From NCBI GenBank assembly GCA_009823505.1, contig VZQC01005682.1:205726-269725 (forward strand): DNA of 64,000 nucleotides. The letters run 5' to 3'. The notes beneath the pieces are model-generated. The model made no database searches. It saw only the letters and a list, made by a program, of their open reading frames with translations, and was not told where the DNA came from. Position 1 is the stretch's first letter, and each line of letters begins with the position of its first letter. Of the stretch, positions 34,836 through 46,790 are shown piece after piece. This DNA comes from Rhizomys pruinosus. Its lineage: Eukaryota; Chordata; Mammalia; Rodentia; Spalacidae. The translations under genes and the position numbers were made by a program.

Positions 34836-36935
34836 ACCTGAACTTTTCTAATTTTCATTTTCACTTTTATAGAATAACTTAATTCTTAAGGTGTAATGTT
34901 TTATCAAATTCTCCTAGCTTATATATTGCCTTTTGTTTATGTTTGTGATCATTTGCACAAAAATGTTGAAATCTGAGTATAATATAGTGTGAATATTACT
35001 GAAGTGACTCGTCTGTTCAATGAAATTTCAAACATATGAGTTCTAGTATAACATCTTAAATGCACATGACTAAAACTTACTATTATACTTGCAATATTTT
35101 TCCATTTCACATTTCTGAAATGCTATTTATTCTCAAACTCATTAATTCTTCCATTAAAATATTATAATTTCCAGTCAAAAGAGGCCTATTTTATTAGAAA
35201 ATGTGTAAGTGATCTCTAGTTTCATTAATATAAATTGTGCCACTCTCGTATATGTCATTATTATTTGCACTTTTTGAAGGTACCATTTTAATTGATATGT
35301 TTCAAGGTATGTTGATTTTATTTAATTGATATTTTTAATTGATATATTTCATGTAATGGCAGCCATACACTATAATTTTCATCAATGAGTAGATTTTATC
35401 TGTTCTTCCTATGCTTAAGGATGGAGGAAATTTATATGTAAGATGCTGATTATATGTGTTTGTTTCAATGTAGTAATAATTTCCTTTTTATGTAACATAA
35501 AATAGCATGTTGCCTTCCTTATATAAATATAATAATAATTACAGACATTTGATGAAATAAAATTTAATTGCTTTAATTGATACCTTGATTCTCAAGTCAC
35601 TCAGAAGAACTTCAAACTATTAATGTGGGCTTAAAGGTATTGTTTTAATTTATTCAAAGGCAGAATGACAATTGGTACATGTATATTCGAATTACTGTAT
35701 TATATGCAAAAAACGGTTAATGTCCAGAAGGTATCTATTTACAATTAGTAAGTCAATAAATATAATACCAAAACAATTTGTATGCTATTTATTTATTAGT
35801 GGATAAAAATGTCCTACAATGTATTACTATGAATGTAGTTAAACTCTTTTTGTCCCTGAGAAAGCTTGAGGGAGTTTTTGATGTCTGATTATATTATATT
35901 TTCACGTGTCTGTGATTTGAAATCAACAGTGGTATCTGTTATCATCATAATTATTTAGATAATTTCCTAAAAAATATTTCCAATTTGGAGCCTTGCAATA
36001 AATGTTAGAAAAGAAGAAAGAGATGAAAATATTTAATCATATTTACAATCAAGATTGTCCTTTTCTTATGTGCTGATGTTTAGGCTGGCATCTATTTAAA
36101 CAAATTGTTTAATGTTATTAATACCTGTGACAATTAAAAAGGTGTGTTAATAAACAGAAAATATGTCATCAGAGAGAGACCTCTGAATAAATCTACCACA
36201 TGAAATTAAATGATAGAAGAGAAAAACAAAATTGTATGTCTTTGAGGAGTAAGTCAAGCCAGCACTTCTTTCAACAATATACCCACCACATCATTGAGGA
36301 AGTTGAGAAAGTGCTGCAGTCATTTGAGAGTTTGTGAGTATTCTGTTTCCATCTGGGTTTTTCTGAGCACAACACTATCAACATAAAACAGAAGAATAGG
36401 GCTCAGATCCTAAAAAAGTAAGTGGGTTGTCTCATGGAACTTTTGAATATTCAACTGAGGGATGTTAAGTAAGAAAATTTATTTTCTTATGATGGAGAAA
36501 GATGTTCTATTATTCCATTTACATGAGGATTTTCAACTGGTCAAATTCATAGAAAGCAAAAGCATAATTATTACCAGGCTCTGGGGAGATGTGATATTGA
36601 GGAAGTGTAGGAAACTTTTAGAGATCTCAGGAAAACCTTACTTATAAACAGTTGTTTATAACTACTACACTGTGCTTAAATACTAAAGGAATAAAATCCA
36701 TGATATGTGTAGTGCTTTCCACAATAAAATATTCAAAGATTTATATAAATATTTTCTTTAAAATTTTAATCTAAGACTATGGTCAAAATTACTCATCTCT
36801 ATATATGGATGAAACATTTAAATTACTAGTTCCCAGAAGTCGGTAGATTTTTAAAACATTTTTCATTGTAATGTTTTCCAATAGAACTTTGTCCCTTTTC
36901 ATTTTTTCTATTTTTTTGTACTAGCAAGAATAATC
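34836..36935. other. AT-rich stretch, nothing recognised
   Basis: 2.1 kb of AT-rich DNA with no assignable gene or repeat. A 61-residue frame at 36462-36647 is unsupported. Confidence 0.45.
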
Positions 36936-36939
36936 TCAT

Positions 36940-37835
36940 CTCTGTGTTTGACCAGTTGTGGAACTCTCTAATAGTCTCCAACTGTTGCAAAAAGAAGCTT
37001 TCTTGATGAGTGGTGAGAGGTATACTTATCTATATATACAAGGATACATATTTACCTTACACTAAGAAACTACATGTCTATTCTTTGATATCATGAAGTC
37101 TTCAAGGAGGAGGTTTCCAAATCATTTCCAGCTCCATACATCCATCTGTGATGCAGCTACAGTGGAACTTCTATGCCTAAGGCTCACAGTGCATAGTGTG
37201 ACAAGGGGATGTGGGAATATTAATTTCTCAACACCCACTAGCAAAGCATCCTTGAGCTTTGATTAACACAGAAAACCCCAATTGGCCACATTGTAGAAAA
37301 TAAGAGACTGCAGAGTATGTGTCCTTGGATAGGACCCCTATGTAATTCTGCCACCCAGAACTCAGGGGGATTGTGGAAAATCGGGTAGAAAGTCTTTAAT
37401 AGCCAAAGTTGGCTGATGACCACTAGGAAACAGAGCTTTCCAGGCAACTGGGAGCTTGCTCCTATGAATGTACAGAAATGGTGACAGCATACACAAGACC
37501 CATGTAAATTCAAAGAAGACAAAATCTCAGCACAGAAATGAGGATATAGATAAGAAGTCCCAACATTAAGTAAGAACTGATTTGGCAGCTGAATGATGGA
37601 GATATCTTGTTCTTTAAGGGAATGACACTAGATAGGTTGTCTAGGCTCCAGTGGATGTACTCATAATATGAGGGATATCTGGGTACACAAACTTAACTTG
37701 GTAAGTCTTAGCATATATGACAGAGTGCATGAAATCTGACAGGAGGTGTCTATGGAGAGTGCAGAAGTTGAAGGGGGGATTTAAGTATGAATAAGATTTG
37801 TGCAATGCACAAAATTCAACAAAATAATTTTAAGT
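36940..37835 (+). mobile_element. L1 (Lx-type) 3' UTR
   Basis: Sense Lx-like 3' UTR ('gaccagttgtggaactctct', 'aactgttgcaaaaagaagct', 'acaagacccatgtaaattca') ending 'aaattcaacaaaataatttt'. It is the same class as 20780-21735. A 94-residue minus-strand frame (37238-37522) is a shadow. Confidence 0.7.
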
Positions 37836-40403
37836 GTAAAGATTACACTAAAAAGTACATCCCTGTAATGATCAGAAAATCATATTTATATTTGTTGACA
37901 TAAAATTAGTACTCTAAATTCAGTAACCAGTGCTTGTTTTGTTATAAATAATAGACAAAGACAGAAAATGTGAGCAATTGGAAGGTAGAAAGGAGAGAGT
38001 GTATGAAGTAGATAGGGAAGATGAGAAAGAAATAGAAGAGGAGGAGAAAGGAGAAATGGATGAGAGACAGCGACTTAGGGAAAGACAAAAAGATATTTCT
38101 ACTCTTCCAATTTCTTGACCACATTGGTCTGTACTTTCAGCATTTCCTTTTCTCCTCACCATCTATTCACATTCATCACATTTACGATCTAATGTAGAAG
38201 TGAGTCAGACGTGTTGGAAATGCAGGCCTTAATTCTGTAGTACCTCCATGTCATATTTGCTATCTTATCACTATAAAAGTATTCAATATTTTAATTTACT
38301 CATTTGTAAAATTAGAATGTTATGATGAGACTAATGATTAAATGGGGGTATCTAGGTCCAGTGACATCTTATTTTGCTTCTTTTAAATTTTTCAGGCTGA
38401 ATTTACATTTCCTCTTGTAAAGCTCCTTTAAGGTTGCCATTCCTCAGTCACACCCCATTTTCCAGTTTTCTACTTAACATTCTTTCAACAACAGTACACA
38501 TCCTGTTACCATCCTCCTCTAAACAAAACCCCATGCATGCATATTTGCTAGTAATACAACTTCTTCAGGCACGGGGGGGGGTGTACCCCTCTTACACTGT
38601 TGTGAGTAACCTCATGGAATGTGGAAGAGCCATGAGTGTTAACACACACATTGATAAAATGGGCCTACCCTAGGACACTGGTGCAAAGCATTGAAGGTGA
38701 AGCCTGTCCCATGTTAAGCACTTAGCAGAATACTTCAACTATACTTCCAAGCACAGCTCAGGGCACATAGCTTCAGAAAACAAGAAGCCATCCAGCTGCT
38801 GCCCACCATTTCCATAGCAACATCCCTCCCACTATTATCTAGTCTGGCTGTTCCTTTGAGAACATAGTGAGGAGAGATAAGGGGAAATCTGGCATACCCT
38901 GGCAAAAATAAACTCCAGCCATATCTGGTTAATGCTGCCTTTTCCCAGTGTATTCTGGTATGCCGTGATGGACGCAGGTAGTATTTTCTTTCAAAGACAT
39001 GATACATATTCTTTTGCATATATTCAAGCAAAACTTAAAACTCATTAAATTACAAGTATTACACAAATATATTATCATGCTTTCAGACAACCCTGGATAC
39101 CCTGCTCTCACTAATAAATTCAAGGAAAAAAAATAAATTGACCATAAATATGTGTGTAAATGTTTAAATACATAAAATCAATTTATTCCATGTAGTACTT
39201 TAATTATTTGGGTGAAAATTTTTAAAATTAGGAAATTGAGTATAAGTCATTTTTCCAAATAAAAAATAACTTGTTTTGTACAAGTTGTCTTACACTTGTC
39301 CACGTGTATCACCTTTGAAAATACTCTATATATTTGATTTTATTATTTTGTTATGCAAATTTTCTTTCACTAATCTGTTCTTTTGTCTTTTATGACACCA
39401 TACATTTCTTATTCTCCCTTTCTTGCTGACTAATCCTCTCAGAATCATTATCTGGGATGCTGGTATTTCTTATGTTTTTTCCCCTTCTTGGGCTGTCATT
39501 TAGCAATGGGACAGTATCATATCAATAACCTTGGTTATGATGATATATGCTCTAAAATATAATACTGTCCCCACCATAGCTTCTCTGAATTTCAGACCAC
39601 ATATGTAATCCTTTGATGAATATCTTTATTGATTCTTCAGCGATTACTTAGTTTTCAAATTCTGATTTCTGTTGATAACCATCTCAGTGTCTTTCCTACA
39701 TTCCAGTTTTGATCACTCATTATAGTCACCATTATATAATTTGCCTCCAGTATTAGTTTAATTCATCCCTATAGCTAGTCTATAGAATTCTTTCCAACTG
39801 AAATATTCCCTTCTGGGAACAAGATGATTACTTATTGAACTACAGAAACTAAGTGGCCTTAGAAGACTCAGAAATATATAAGTTTCAGTAGTTCTTCTCC
39901 AAGGTTAGCAAAGAAAAATTGTTGGTGAAGAGGAAGCCAGTGAAATTTCCTTAAAGTTGTTCAGGGACTCCATGACAGTGGGTTTAAGAGTCATAATTCT
40001 TGTTGGGTTGGGGTTGTCAATGATGTAGCTCCATTTCAATCACTCATGCTACTTAAATAGGCCCTCAGCCATGTTCTTGTAATCAGCCTCAATTTCTCAT
40101 TGTTTCTCTAGACTAGACTTGAGTGATGTCACTTCCTTAGTCATCTGTTAGTGTCCTATCTGGGGTCAGTAAAACATTTGTTCAAAACTCCTCAGGAAAA
40201 ATCAGGCAAAATCCACTCATCCTGTCCTTTTCTATTCTATATCTTACTTACGAGCATTCTTACAAGTTCAAAAAATACCCTATATTCTTGAGCTAGATGT
40301 CACTTTTATTATTCCTATGTATAATTTGTAATTCTATTGACAATCATCACAATCTATCTGGTACCAACTTAGAAATTAGCTTGAAGTTCATTGAAGAATT
40401 TTA
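37836..40403. other. Mostly unrecognised DNA with a purine-rich patch
   Basis: Purine-rich low complexity at about 37955-38092 and a G-run at 38573-38581. The frame of 98 residues on the minus strand (38735-39031) has no recognisable domain. Its region (about 38740-38960) is less AT-rich than its surroundings and could be an old LTR, but no boundaries were found. The remainder shows nothing. Confidence 0.4.
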
Positions 40404-40770
40404 CAGTTTCTGTTGTTGCTATAACAGGGAAGGAAAAAAAAGTACTTGCTTTTTACTTTTTACTTCTAGGTCACAGTTTGTAATTAAAGGAAGTCGGGGC
40501 AGGAATGCAAGTCTGGAACCTTGAAGAAGAAACTATGTAGGAACTCTGCTTACCATCTCACTCTCTGTCTTATGCTCAGCTAGCCTTTTAACAACCCAAG
40601 CCCAGCTGCTTAGAGATGGTGAGGACAGTGGACTCTGCCCTCCCACACTGATAACCATTCAAGTAAACCTCTTGCAGTCATGGCCATAGAACAATCTAAT
40701 CTAAGAAATATCTCAGCTGAGACTCCCTCAGATGATTCCAGGTTATGTTGACAGCTGAGCTGAGGGTAGC
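40404..40770 (-). mobile_element. Older MaLR-type LTR
   Basis: The plus strand starts 'tttctgttgttgctataaca' and ends near 'gttatgttgacagctgag', the reverse of the older MaLR subtype at 19964-20333. Degenerate, no TSD found. Confidence 0.6.
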
Positions 40771-41019
40771 TATGCCAAAGATTGATCAGGACTCTCCTCA
40801 TAGTAGGTTTTAGAGCCTGTCTCTTTTGTCTCTTGTACACTGCATTTAAGAGAAGGGAAAGTTCCATGACTGTCACTTCTGAAAGTTTGAAATATTATAT
40901 AAAAGGATGGAAGAACCATCGACATTTCCTTTTTATATCAAAGTAATGGTAGGAGGTTGCAGGACACTTGGCTTTTTGGACACCCATTTTGGAAATGTTG
41001 TTCTCTCCTGATAAACATG

Positions 41020-41105
41020 GCTTCGATCTCATAGAGATTCTCCTGCCTCTGCCTCCTGAGTTCTGAACTAAAGATATGTGTCACTATACACACAGACCAT
41101 TTTTT
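41020..41105 (-). repeat. B1 SINE fragment
   Basis: 'gattctcctgcctctgcctc' and 'ctgagttctgaactaaagat' mark a diverged minus-strand B1. Confidence 0.6.
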
Positions 41106-41409
41106 CTTAACCAAAAGAATGGGTTCAGAGTTGTAGCTCCTGCATTGCTGGAGACATGACTTTATGAATTCTCAGGAAGATTATGATTACTATCAAAAAG
41201 GCTTTCTTGTATAAAACAAAAACATAGTAATTTTCTATCTCTTAAATTTGCCTGTCAATAACCTGGATGAGAAAACACCTCTAAAGAAACGATTTACTAC
41301 AAAAAGTCACAAGAAACCATAGAAATATTAACATATTTAATAATATTAGTAATAATTTTGATAGTAGTAATACTGATAGTCACTGACAGATATCACACTT
41401 AAGAATGCC

Positions 41410-42425
41410 TCACATTTTTGTCATCCACTCATCAGTTGGGGGCATTTTAGTTTGTTCCACATTTTCACTATTGTGAAGAGAGCTGCAATAAACATGGATG
41501 TGCATGTATCTTTGCAGTAGGATGAGTCTTTTGGGTATATACCCAGGAGTGGTATGGCTGGGTCAGGTGGTAGGCTCATTTTGAGTTTTTTATGGGTTCT
41601 CCACACTGCTTTCCATAATGTTTACGTTCTCTTATAGCAGTGGTTGAGTGTTCCTCTTTCCCCACAACCTCTTCAGCATTTGGTGTCTTTTGTGTTCTTC
41701 TTATTTATTTATTTATTTATTTATTTTTGTCTTTTTGAGTTCTTGATCTTAGCCAGTCACATTGGAGTGAGATGATATCTGAGAGTGGTTTTAATTTGCA
41801 TTTCCTTAATTATTAATGATGTTGAATACTTTTAAAGATGTTTTTCAGCCATTTAGTTTCTCACTGGTGAAGTCTCTGTTCAGCTCTTGACTCCATCTTT
41901 TGAGTGGGTCACTTGTTTTCTATGGAGTACTACTCAGTGGTAAAGAAATATGACATCATGAACTTTGCAGGTAAATGGATGGATCTCGAGGCCATTATGC
42001 TAAGTGAAGTAACACAGTCCCAGAAAAAGGAGCTCTGACTGGTCTCCCTCATTTGTGCACGCTAACACCAAATCCCCAGATTAAAGGCAAGCTGAACAAC
42101 ATTATTATTATATTTCTGTTTATCTTAAAGCAACTATGTTGTTATAACAGGCTATAGCATCAATCCACCACTTACTTTCAGACTCTATAATTACTGTATA
42201 TGAGTGGAAAGTATATGCATATTTCAAAGTAATATAAAATTAAAGGAAGAAAATCTGAATTCCTGAACATAAAAAGGACTGAGAGAAAGATGCAGGATAG
42301 TTATGGTAGAGTGCATTATCTGGGGTGGGGTGGGGGGAAGGGAAAGGGGAATATGTCTAAACTGAACTGAGAAATGACGTCTGAAATACACAAAACATCA
42401 ATAAAAGCATTATAAAAATAAAATA
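41410..42425 (+). mobile_element. L1 with 5' inversion
   Basis: Positions 41410-41921 are antisense L1 ORF2 C-terminal sequence, including a (TTAT)n tract at 41699-41727. At about 41922 the strand flips to sense ('atggagtactactcagtggt') and continues through the ORF2 end, a 0.39-kb-type 3' UTR and the terminus 'catcaataaaagcattataa'. The sense part starts about 25 bases downstream, in L1 order, of where the inverted part ends, as twin priming predicts. No convincing TSD was found. Confidence 0.8.
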
Positions 42426-42483
42426 AATAAAAAGTAACAAAAGATCTGACTTTAGTCAGACACTGAGTGGAGTTAGAAGCTGA

Positions 42484-42705
42484 GCCTGGTGATGGCATAT
42501 TCTCAGTTACTTGGGAGCCTGAGACAGGTCTGCAAGTTAAAGCCCTACCTGGGCTAGCATTTAAGGTTATACCACACAACTTAGTGAGACTCTGTCTCAA
42601 AATAAAAGTGACAAAGGGACCTGGGGATATAGCTGGGTGGTAGAACACCTGTCTAATATGTGGAAAGCCTTAGGTTTAATTTTCAGTGTTTTCCAGAAAA
42701 AAAGA
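42484..42705 (+). repeat. B1-ID dimeric SINE
   Basis: A diverged B1-like monomer (42484-42605: 'gcctggtgatggcatattct', 'gtgagactctgtctcaaaat') is followed directly by an ID-like unit (42612-42700: 'ggggatatagctgggtggta', 'gccttaggtttaattttcag') and an A-rich tail. The order B1 then ID is the B1-dID type of dimer and not B4 (ID then B1). Confidence 0.65.
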
Positions 42706-43042
42706 AATAGAAAAATGGAGTTAGACTCATGATAGAATTGCAGTTGCCTTGTGCACATCATGTTTAATATGAATTAATTTAATGAACAGCATTAGAACCT
42801 GGTGGTCAAAAGAGGTAAAAGAAGGATGTGAATGATGTTCTGTTCCTGTTATTACAACAGTTCCTGTATTGTACACCTTTCCTGAGTTTAGCTACCTTAA
42901 ATTTATTTCTCAGTCATGCAACTAAACTTTTGGAAAGTGCAATGATACAATATTATGTCAGAAACATAGATGATCATATTTTTGTCTCTTGATGATATCA
43001 TTATTTATTAAGTAGCAATGTATTCACAAGTTACTATGGATT
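42706..43042. other. Nothing recognised
   Basis: AT-rich, no features. Confidence 0.4.
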
Positions 43043-43059
43043 CAATGGTACCAACTTTT

Positions 43060-43288
43060 TTTTTTTTTTCTGTATGTATACAAATGTACTGTCTGCATGC
43101 AAGTCTGTGCACCCGTGTCGTGCAATGCTGCGGAGGTCAGAAGTGGGTGTCGGATTCCCCTGGAGCTGGAGTTCTCCTGGAATTGGAGTTTCAGACGGTT
43201 CTCAGCCGCCATGTGGGTGCTGGGGATCGAACCCGGGTCCTCTGCAAGAGCGGTCGGCGCTCTTACCCGCTAGGCCATCTCTCCAGCC
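43060..43288 (-). repeat. B2/B3-type SINE (young) with TSD
   Basis: Minus-strand SINE flanked by the 17-bp 'caatggtaccaactttt' (43043-43059 and 43289-43305). It keeps many CpGs ('gaacccgggtcctctgcaag', 'gagcggtcggcgctctta'), suggesting a recent insertion. Frames at 43018-43329 are read through it. Confidence 0.97.
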
Positions 43289-43564
43289 CAATGGTACCAA
43301 CTTTTAAGAGACTCTTACTTACCTTGTAATACTGGCAGAGAGGAACACAAGTTATTTTATTACAATCTTAATTTCTAATATTAATTCTCAGATAACACAT
43401 TACATATAACAAACTAATTCAATCATCTAGCAATCATCTATCATCAATTCGTTATCAATATATCTATAATCTGTGTAAATGACAGAATGACCAAAAGGTG
43501 TAAAGAGGAAGAAAGCTGAAAGTCACAGGTGGGAGCCTATAGGCCTCCAAGTCTTTTTCACTAA

Positions 43565-43740
43565 TGAGAGAGAAAGAAAGGAGGGAGGGATGGAAGGAAG
43601 GAAGGAAGGGAGGGAGGGAGGGATAAAGGAAGGAAGGAAGGGAGAAAAGAAGGAAGGGAGGGGGAGGAAGGAAGGGACTGGAAGTAAGGGAGGGAAGAAA
43701 GAAAGGAAAGAAACAAAAAATGAAAAAGAAAGAAAGAACA
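43565..43740. repeat. (GGAA)/(GGGA)n purine tract
   Basis: About 175 bases of GGAAGGAA/GGGAGGGA-type repeats, purine-only on the plus strand apart from rare interruptions. Overlapping frames on both strands (for example 43464-43748) are low-complexity artefacts. Confidence 0.93.
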
Positions 43741-43744
43741 TCTT

Positions 43745-43912
43745 GCATGAAGGAGATCTGAGTACAAATGCTTGACCAGATAGGAGTAAAACCTATAAGA
43801 CAGAGTGCATGAGGTCTGGGGGGAGAATATGTGTGAACATGGATGGAGAAGGGGCTCTAAATTTAATTAAGAGCTATTTATGAAATGCAAAATCAAATCA
43901 ATAAAATAAGTA
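43745..43912 (+). mobile_element. L1 (Lx-type) 3' end
   Basis: 'gacagagtgcatgaggtctg', 'ggctctaaatttaattaaga' and the terminal 'aatcaaatcaataaaataag' mark a sense L1 3' end, adjacent to the purine tract that commonly precedes it. Confidence 0.65.
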
Positions 43913-44442
43913 AACTGTATGTCTCAAATACCAGAGAATTTGAGATTGAAATCTTTTATGGTTAGTAATTTCTATCTCTTTTGAATAAAGTAATTTGGAC
44001 CATAGTATGAAAGAAAACTAATCTGATTCAAGCTATGTTTTGTGTAAAATGAAAGAGGAAAAAAGTAGAAGCTGTATGACCATCTAAAAATTTTCCTGAT
44101 AAGAAAAATATCTAAAGTCCGAGTGATTTTTCGCTGAAATACAAGTTGGTCTTTGCTAAAGACCAAATCCAACTGTCAGCAGATATTGTTTGTGGCTTTG
44201 AGGTCCAGCTCTGGGTGACAAGCAAGAAGCAATGCGTCAGAGTGTAAAGTTGAAGAATGCCCTCAGATGATTTTACATGCTCAGAGTTTGGGAACCCATG
44301 AGAACCCATTGTCTTCTGGTTGTGTGAACTTCCACATTTCCACTTAGTAACATTCACAAAGAAGTGTTCTTTATTCTGGGCACCTGGGAACATGGTATTC
44401 TGCACCAGACTTTGTGAAAACTCATCATTAACTTTGTCACAT
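43913..44442. other. Nothing recognised
   Basis: Two minus-strand frames (43972-44172 and 44112-44405) are unsupported. No repeat was recognised. Confidence 0.4.
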
Positions 44443-44457
44443 GAAAATAGGAAAATT

Positions 44458-44712
44458 GGGGCTGGAGAGATGGCCTAGCAGTTAAGAGCGCCAACCACTC
44501 TTACAGAGGACCCGGGTTCGATCCCCAGCACCCACATGGTGGCTGAGAACCGACTGAAACTCCAATTCCAGGAGAACACCAGTTCTAGGGGAATCCTATA
44601 CCCTCTTCTGACCTCCTTGGCATTGCACGACACGATGCACAAACTTGCATGCAGACAGTACATTCATACACATACAGAAATAAATAAAATTAATAAAAAA
44701 ATTTAAAAAAAA
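44458..44712 (+). repeat. B2/B3-type SINE (young) with TSD
   Basis: Plus-strand copy with the head 'ggggctggagagatggccta', B-box-like 'gggttcgatccccagcac' and A-rich tail. The duplication 'gaaaataggaaaatt' lies at 44443-44457 and 44713-44727. It is the best sense-strand reference for this SINE variant in the window. Confidence 0.97.
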
Positions 44713-44884
44713 GAAAATAGGAAAATTACACTAGAGACTAAGATCTATGTCTTTCTCCCTATTGAAAAGCTACAGAATATGGATAAAATGTAACATAATG
44801 GGTTTTCCAGCTGGACTTGAATTTAACCAATGAGCCTCCATCCTCAGAATCTGGGTTGTAATGCATATGACAGTTGCTAGCTTT

Positions 44885-45345
44885 CAGTTGCTGTGACAAA
44901 ATACAGGGAAGGAAATCACCTTTTTCAAGCTTGATTTTGCTTATAGTTTCGGGAGTTTTAGTCCATGGACAGACCAATCTTTTGCTTTTTGGCCTTTGGC
45001 ATGGAAGAACATCAGAATGAGGAGCATGTGGTAAAACAAAGCTGTTGATTTCATCATGCCCATGAAGCAGAAAATGGTGAAGAAGAGGGGACAACACATA
45101 CCTTTCAAGGGCATGACCCTAACAATCTTACAACCTTCAACTAGTTCCCAACTCTTGTTTCCAGTTGATTTTAATAGTTTGTTAAGTTATGGATCCATCA
45201 ATTTATTAACACACTGGTAAGATCAGGACCCTCTTAAGCCAATCATTAGCCACAAGCCCTATATCTAAACAATGGACACTGAAAACCATGGTTTTCATGG
45301 ACACATACTCCTATGGAGATATATCAGATTGCAATGGTTGCAAAT
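44885..45345 (-). mobile_element. MaLR-type LTR (degenerate)
   Basis: The plus strand begins 'ctttcagttgctgtgacaaa' and runs to 'catggacacatactcctatg', the reverse of a MaLR LTR. A 112-residue minus-strand frame (44759-45097) overlaps its edge and is not a gene. Confidence 0.55.
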
Positions 45346-45351
45346 ATCCTA

Positions 45352-45575
45352 ACAATCTCATTCTGTTAATGTGATAAAACACTCAAACCAAAGGTAACTT
45401 AAAAGAGGAATTTGTTTATTTCAGTTTGTAGGATAGAGTCCATCATTGAGAGAAGTTGAGGCAGAGACTTTAAGCGGAAGGATAATGTAGCACACAATCT
45501 CCCAAGTCAATGAGAGCCAGATTCAGCATTTAATTGTTTAAAGACCCCCATCTCTCCATCACACACTTTGATTTG
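45352..45575 (-). mobile_element. MaLR-type LTR fragment
   Basis: The plus strand starts 'ctgttaatgtgataaaacac' and 'aggaatttgtttatttcagt', followed by 'agagtccatcattgagagaa', matching the 3' end of a MaLR LTR in reverse. The rest is lost. Confidence 0.55.
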
Positions 45576-45589
45576 AATAAGATAGGAGA

Positions 45590-46487
45590 AGATGGAAAGA
45601 CTTCCCATGCACACAAATTCATATGATTAGTATTGTGAAAATGATCATTGTACCAAAAGGAATCTATAATTCAGTACAATCCTCAAACACAAAAGCATCT
45701 AAGGTAGCCAAAAGAATCCTAGACAGTAGAAGACGAGCTGAAGGAGTCACCATTCCTTTTTGAATCAAATTAAAATATTGAGACTTAGTAATAAAAACAA
45801 CATGCATTGGAATAAAAGCAGACATATTGAAAGTTGTCATGGACATAGGGAAAGGGGAACAGTTAATAACATCTGCAGGAAATACAAACTGGAACCTTGG
45901 CTATGGAAGTCGAACTGGATGCTCTGAAATTTGAACATATATCTACCACCTATTGCAAGCATTCAACTCTTTGACATATACCCAAATAATTTTATATCCT
46001 ACAAAAGAGATGCTGTTCATATGTGCTCATTGCTGCTCTATTCTAAATAGTCATGATACCAAAACAAACTAGATGGCCATCAACTGATAAATGGATGATG
46101 AAAATTTGGTACATTTATAAAACAGACTATTATTCAGATAAAGAAATGTTGAAATTCTCAGGTTAATGGCTGGAACTAAAAATAATCATACAGATACACA
46201 CCCAGAAAGACAAACATTACAAAATCTATCACATAAGGGCAGGCTAACTGAATATTTAGATAGGCAGGTTTCAACTGGAAAATCAATATAGGTCAAGAAA
46301 CTAATAATAAGCCATAGGGGAAATTTATGGGAATGAAGATAGAATGCAATGATATAAAGGAGGGGGAGGGGAAGTAATGCAATAAGAAGGATGAAATAGG
46401 GTGGGAAAAGGATCACAAAGTGGAGAATGGAGTAAGGAGATGTCTAACTATCACAAAACATTGGAAAAATTATAAGAAACTTTGGAC

Positions 46488-46488
<1 letters not shown>
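45590..46488 (+). mobile_element. Old L1: ORF2 end and 3' UTR
   Basis: Sense remnants of the ORF2 C-terminal region ('gatggccatcaactgataaa', 'ggatgatgaaaatttggtac') are followed by a 3' UTR with the purine-rich 'aaaggagggggaggggaagt'. Heavily diverged. Confidence 0.65.

Positions 46489-46490
<2 letters not shown>

Positions 46491-46520
<30 letters not shown>
46491..46520. repeat. (TA)n microsatellite
   Basis: About 15 TA units, followed by GATA-like repeats to about 46558. Confidence 0.9.
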
Positions 46521-46522
<2 letters not shown>

Positions 46523-46790
46523 AGGTGAATGATAGATGCATAGACAAGCAGATAGATAACTGTGCCAAATAAAAACACATCCTCTAGCTCAGAATTTATT
46601 TCTGGTTCTTTGTTGAGTATCAGAGAGCATCACCTTTTAATGCACTTGCTTCATTTCACATATTTTCAGAAGAGGGAACAGAAAAGCTTATCCACCGAAC
46701 ACTCTCCTCNGGATAGTATCACTCTTCTGTATTTAAGGTCTCAGATACTTTCAACAACACTAGCTATTACCATTGCTCTTGGTTGCCCAC

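Noticed and set aside
38735..39031. A 98-residue minus-strand frame, unrecognised
   Set aside because: No domain, signal or start context recognised; lengths of this order are expected by chance in 64 kb. A translated search with conservation across rodents would overturn this.
43464..43775. Several overlapping open frames on both strands
   Set aside because: Low-complexity products of the GGAA tract.
44458..44712. tRNA genes suggested by A- and B-box-like motifs in B2/B3 and ID copies
   Set aside because: These are SINE heads with A-rich tails and TSDs; no cloverleaf-capable intact tRNA was found.
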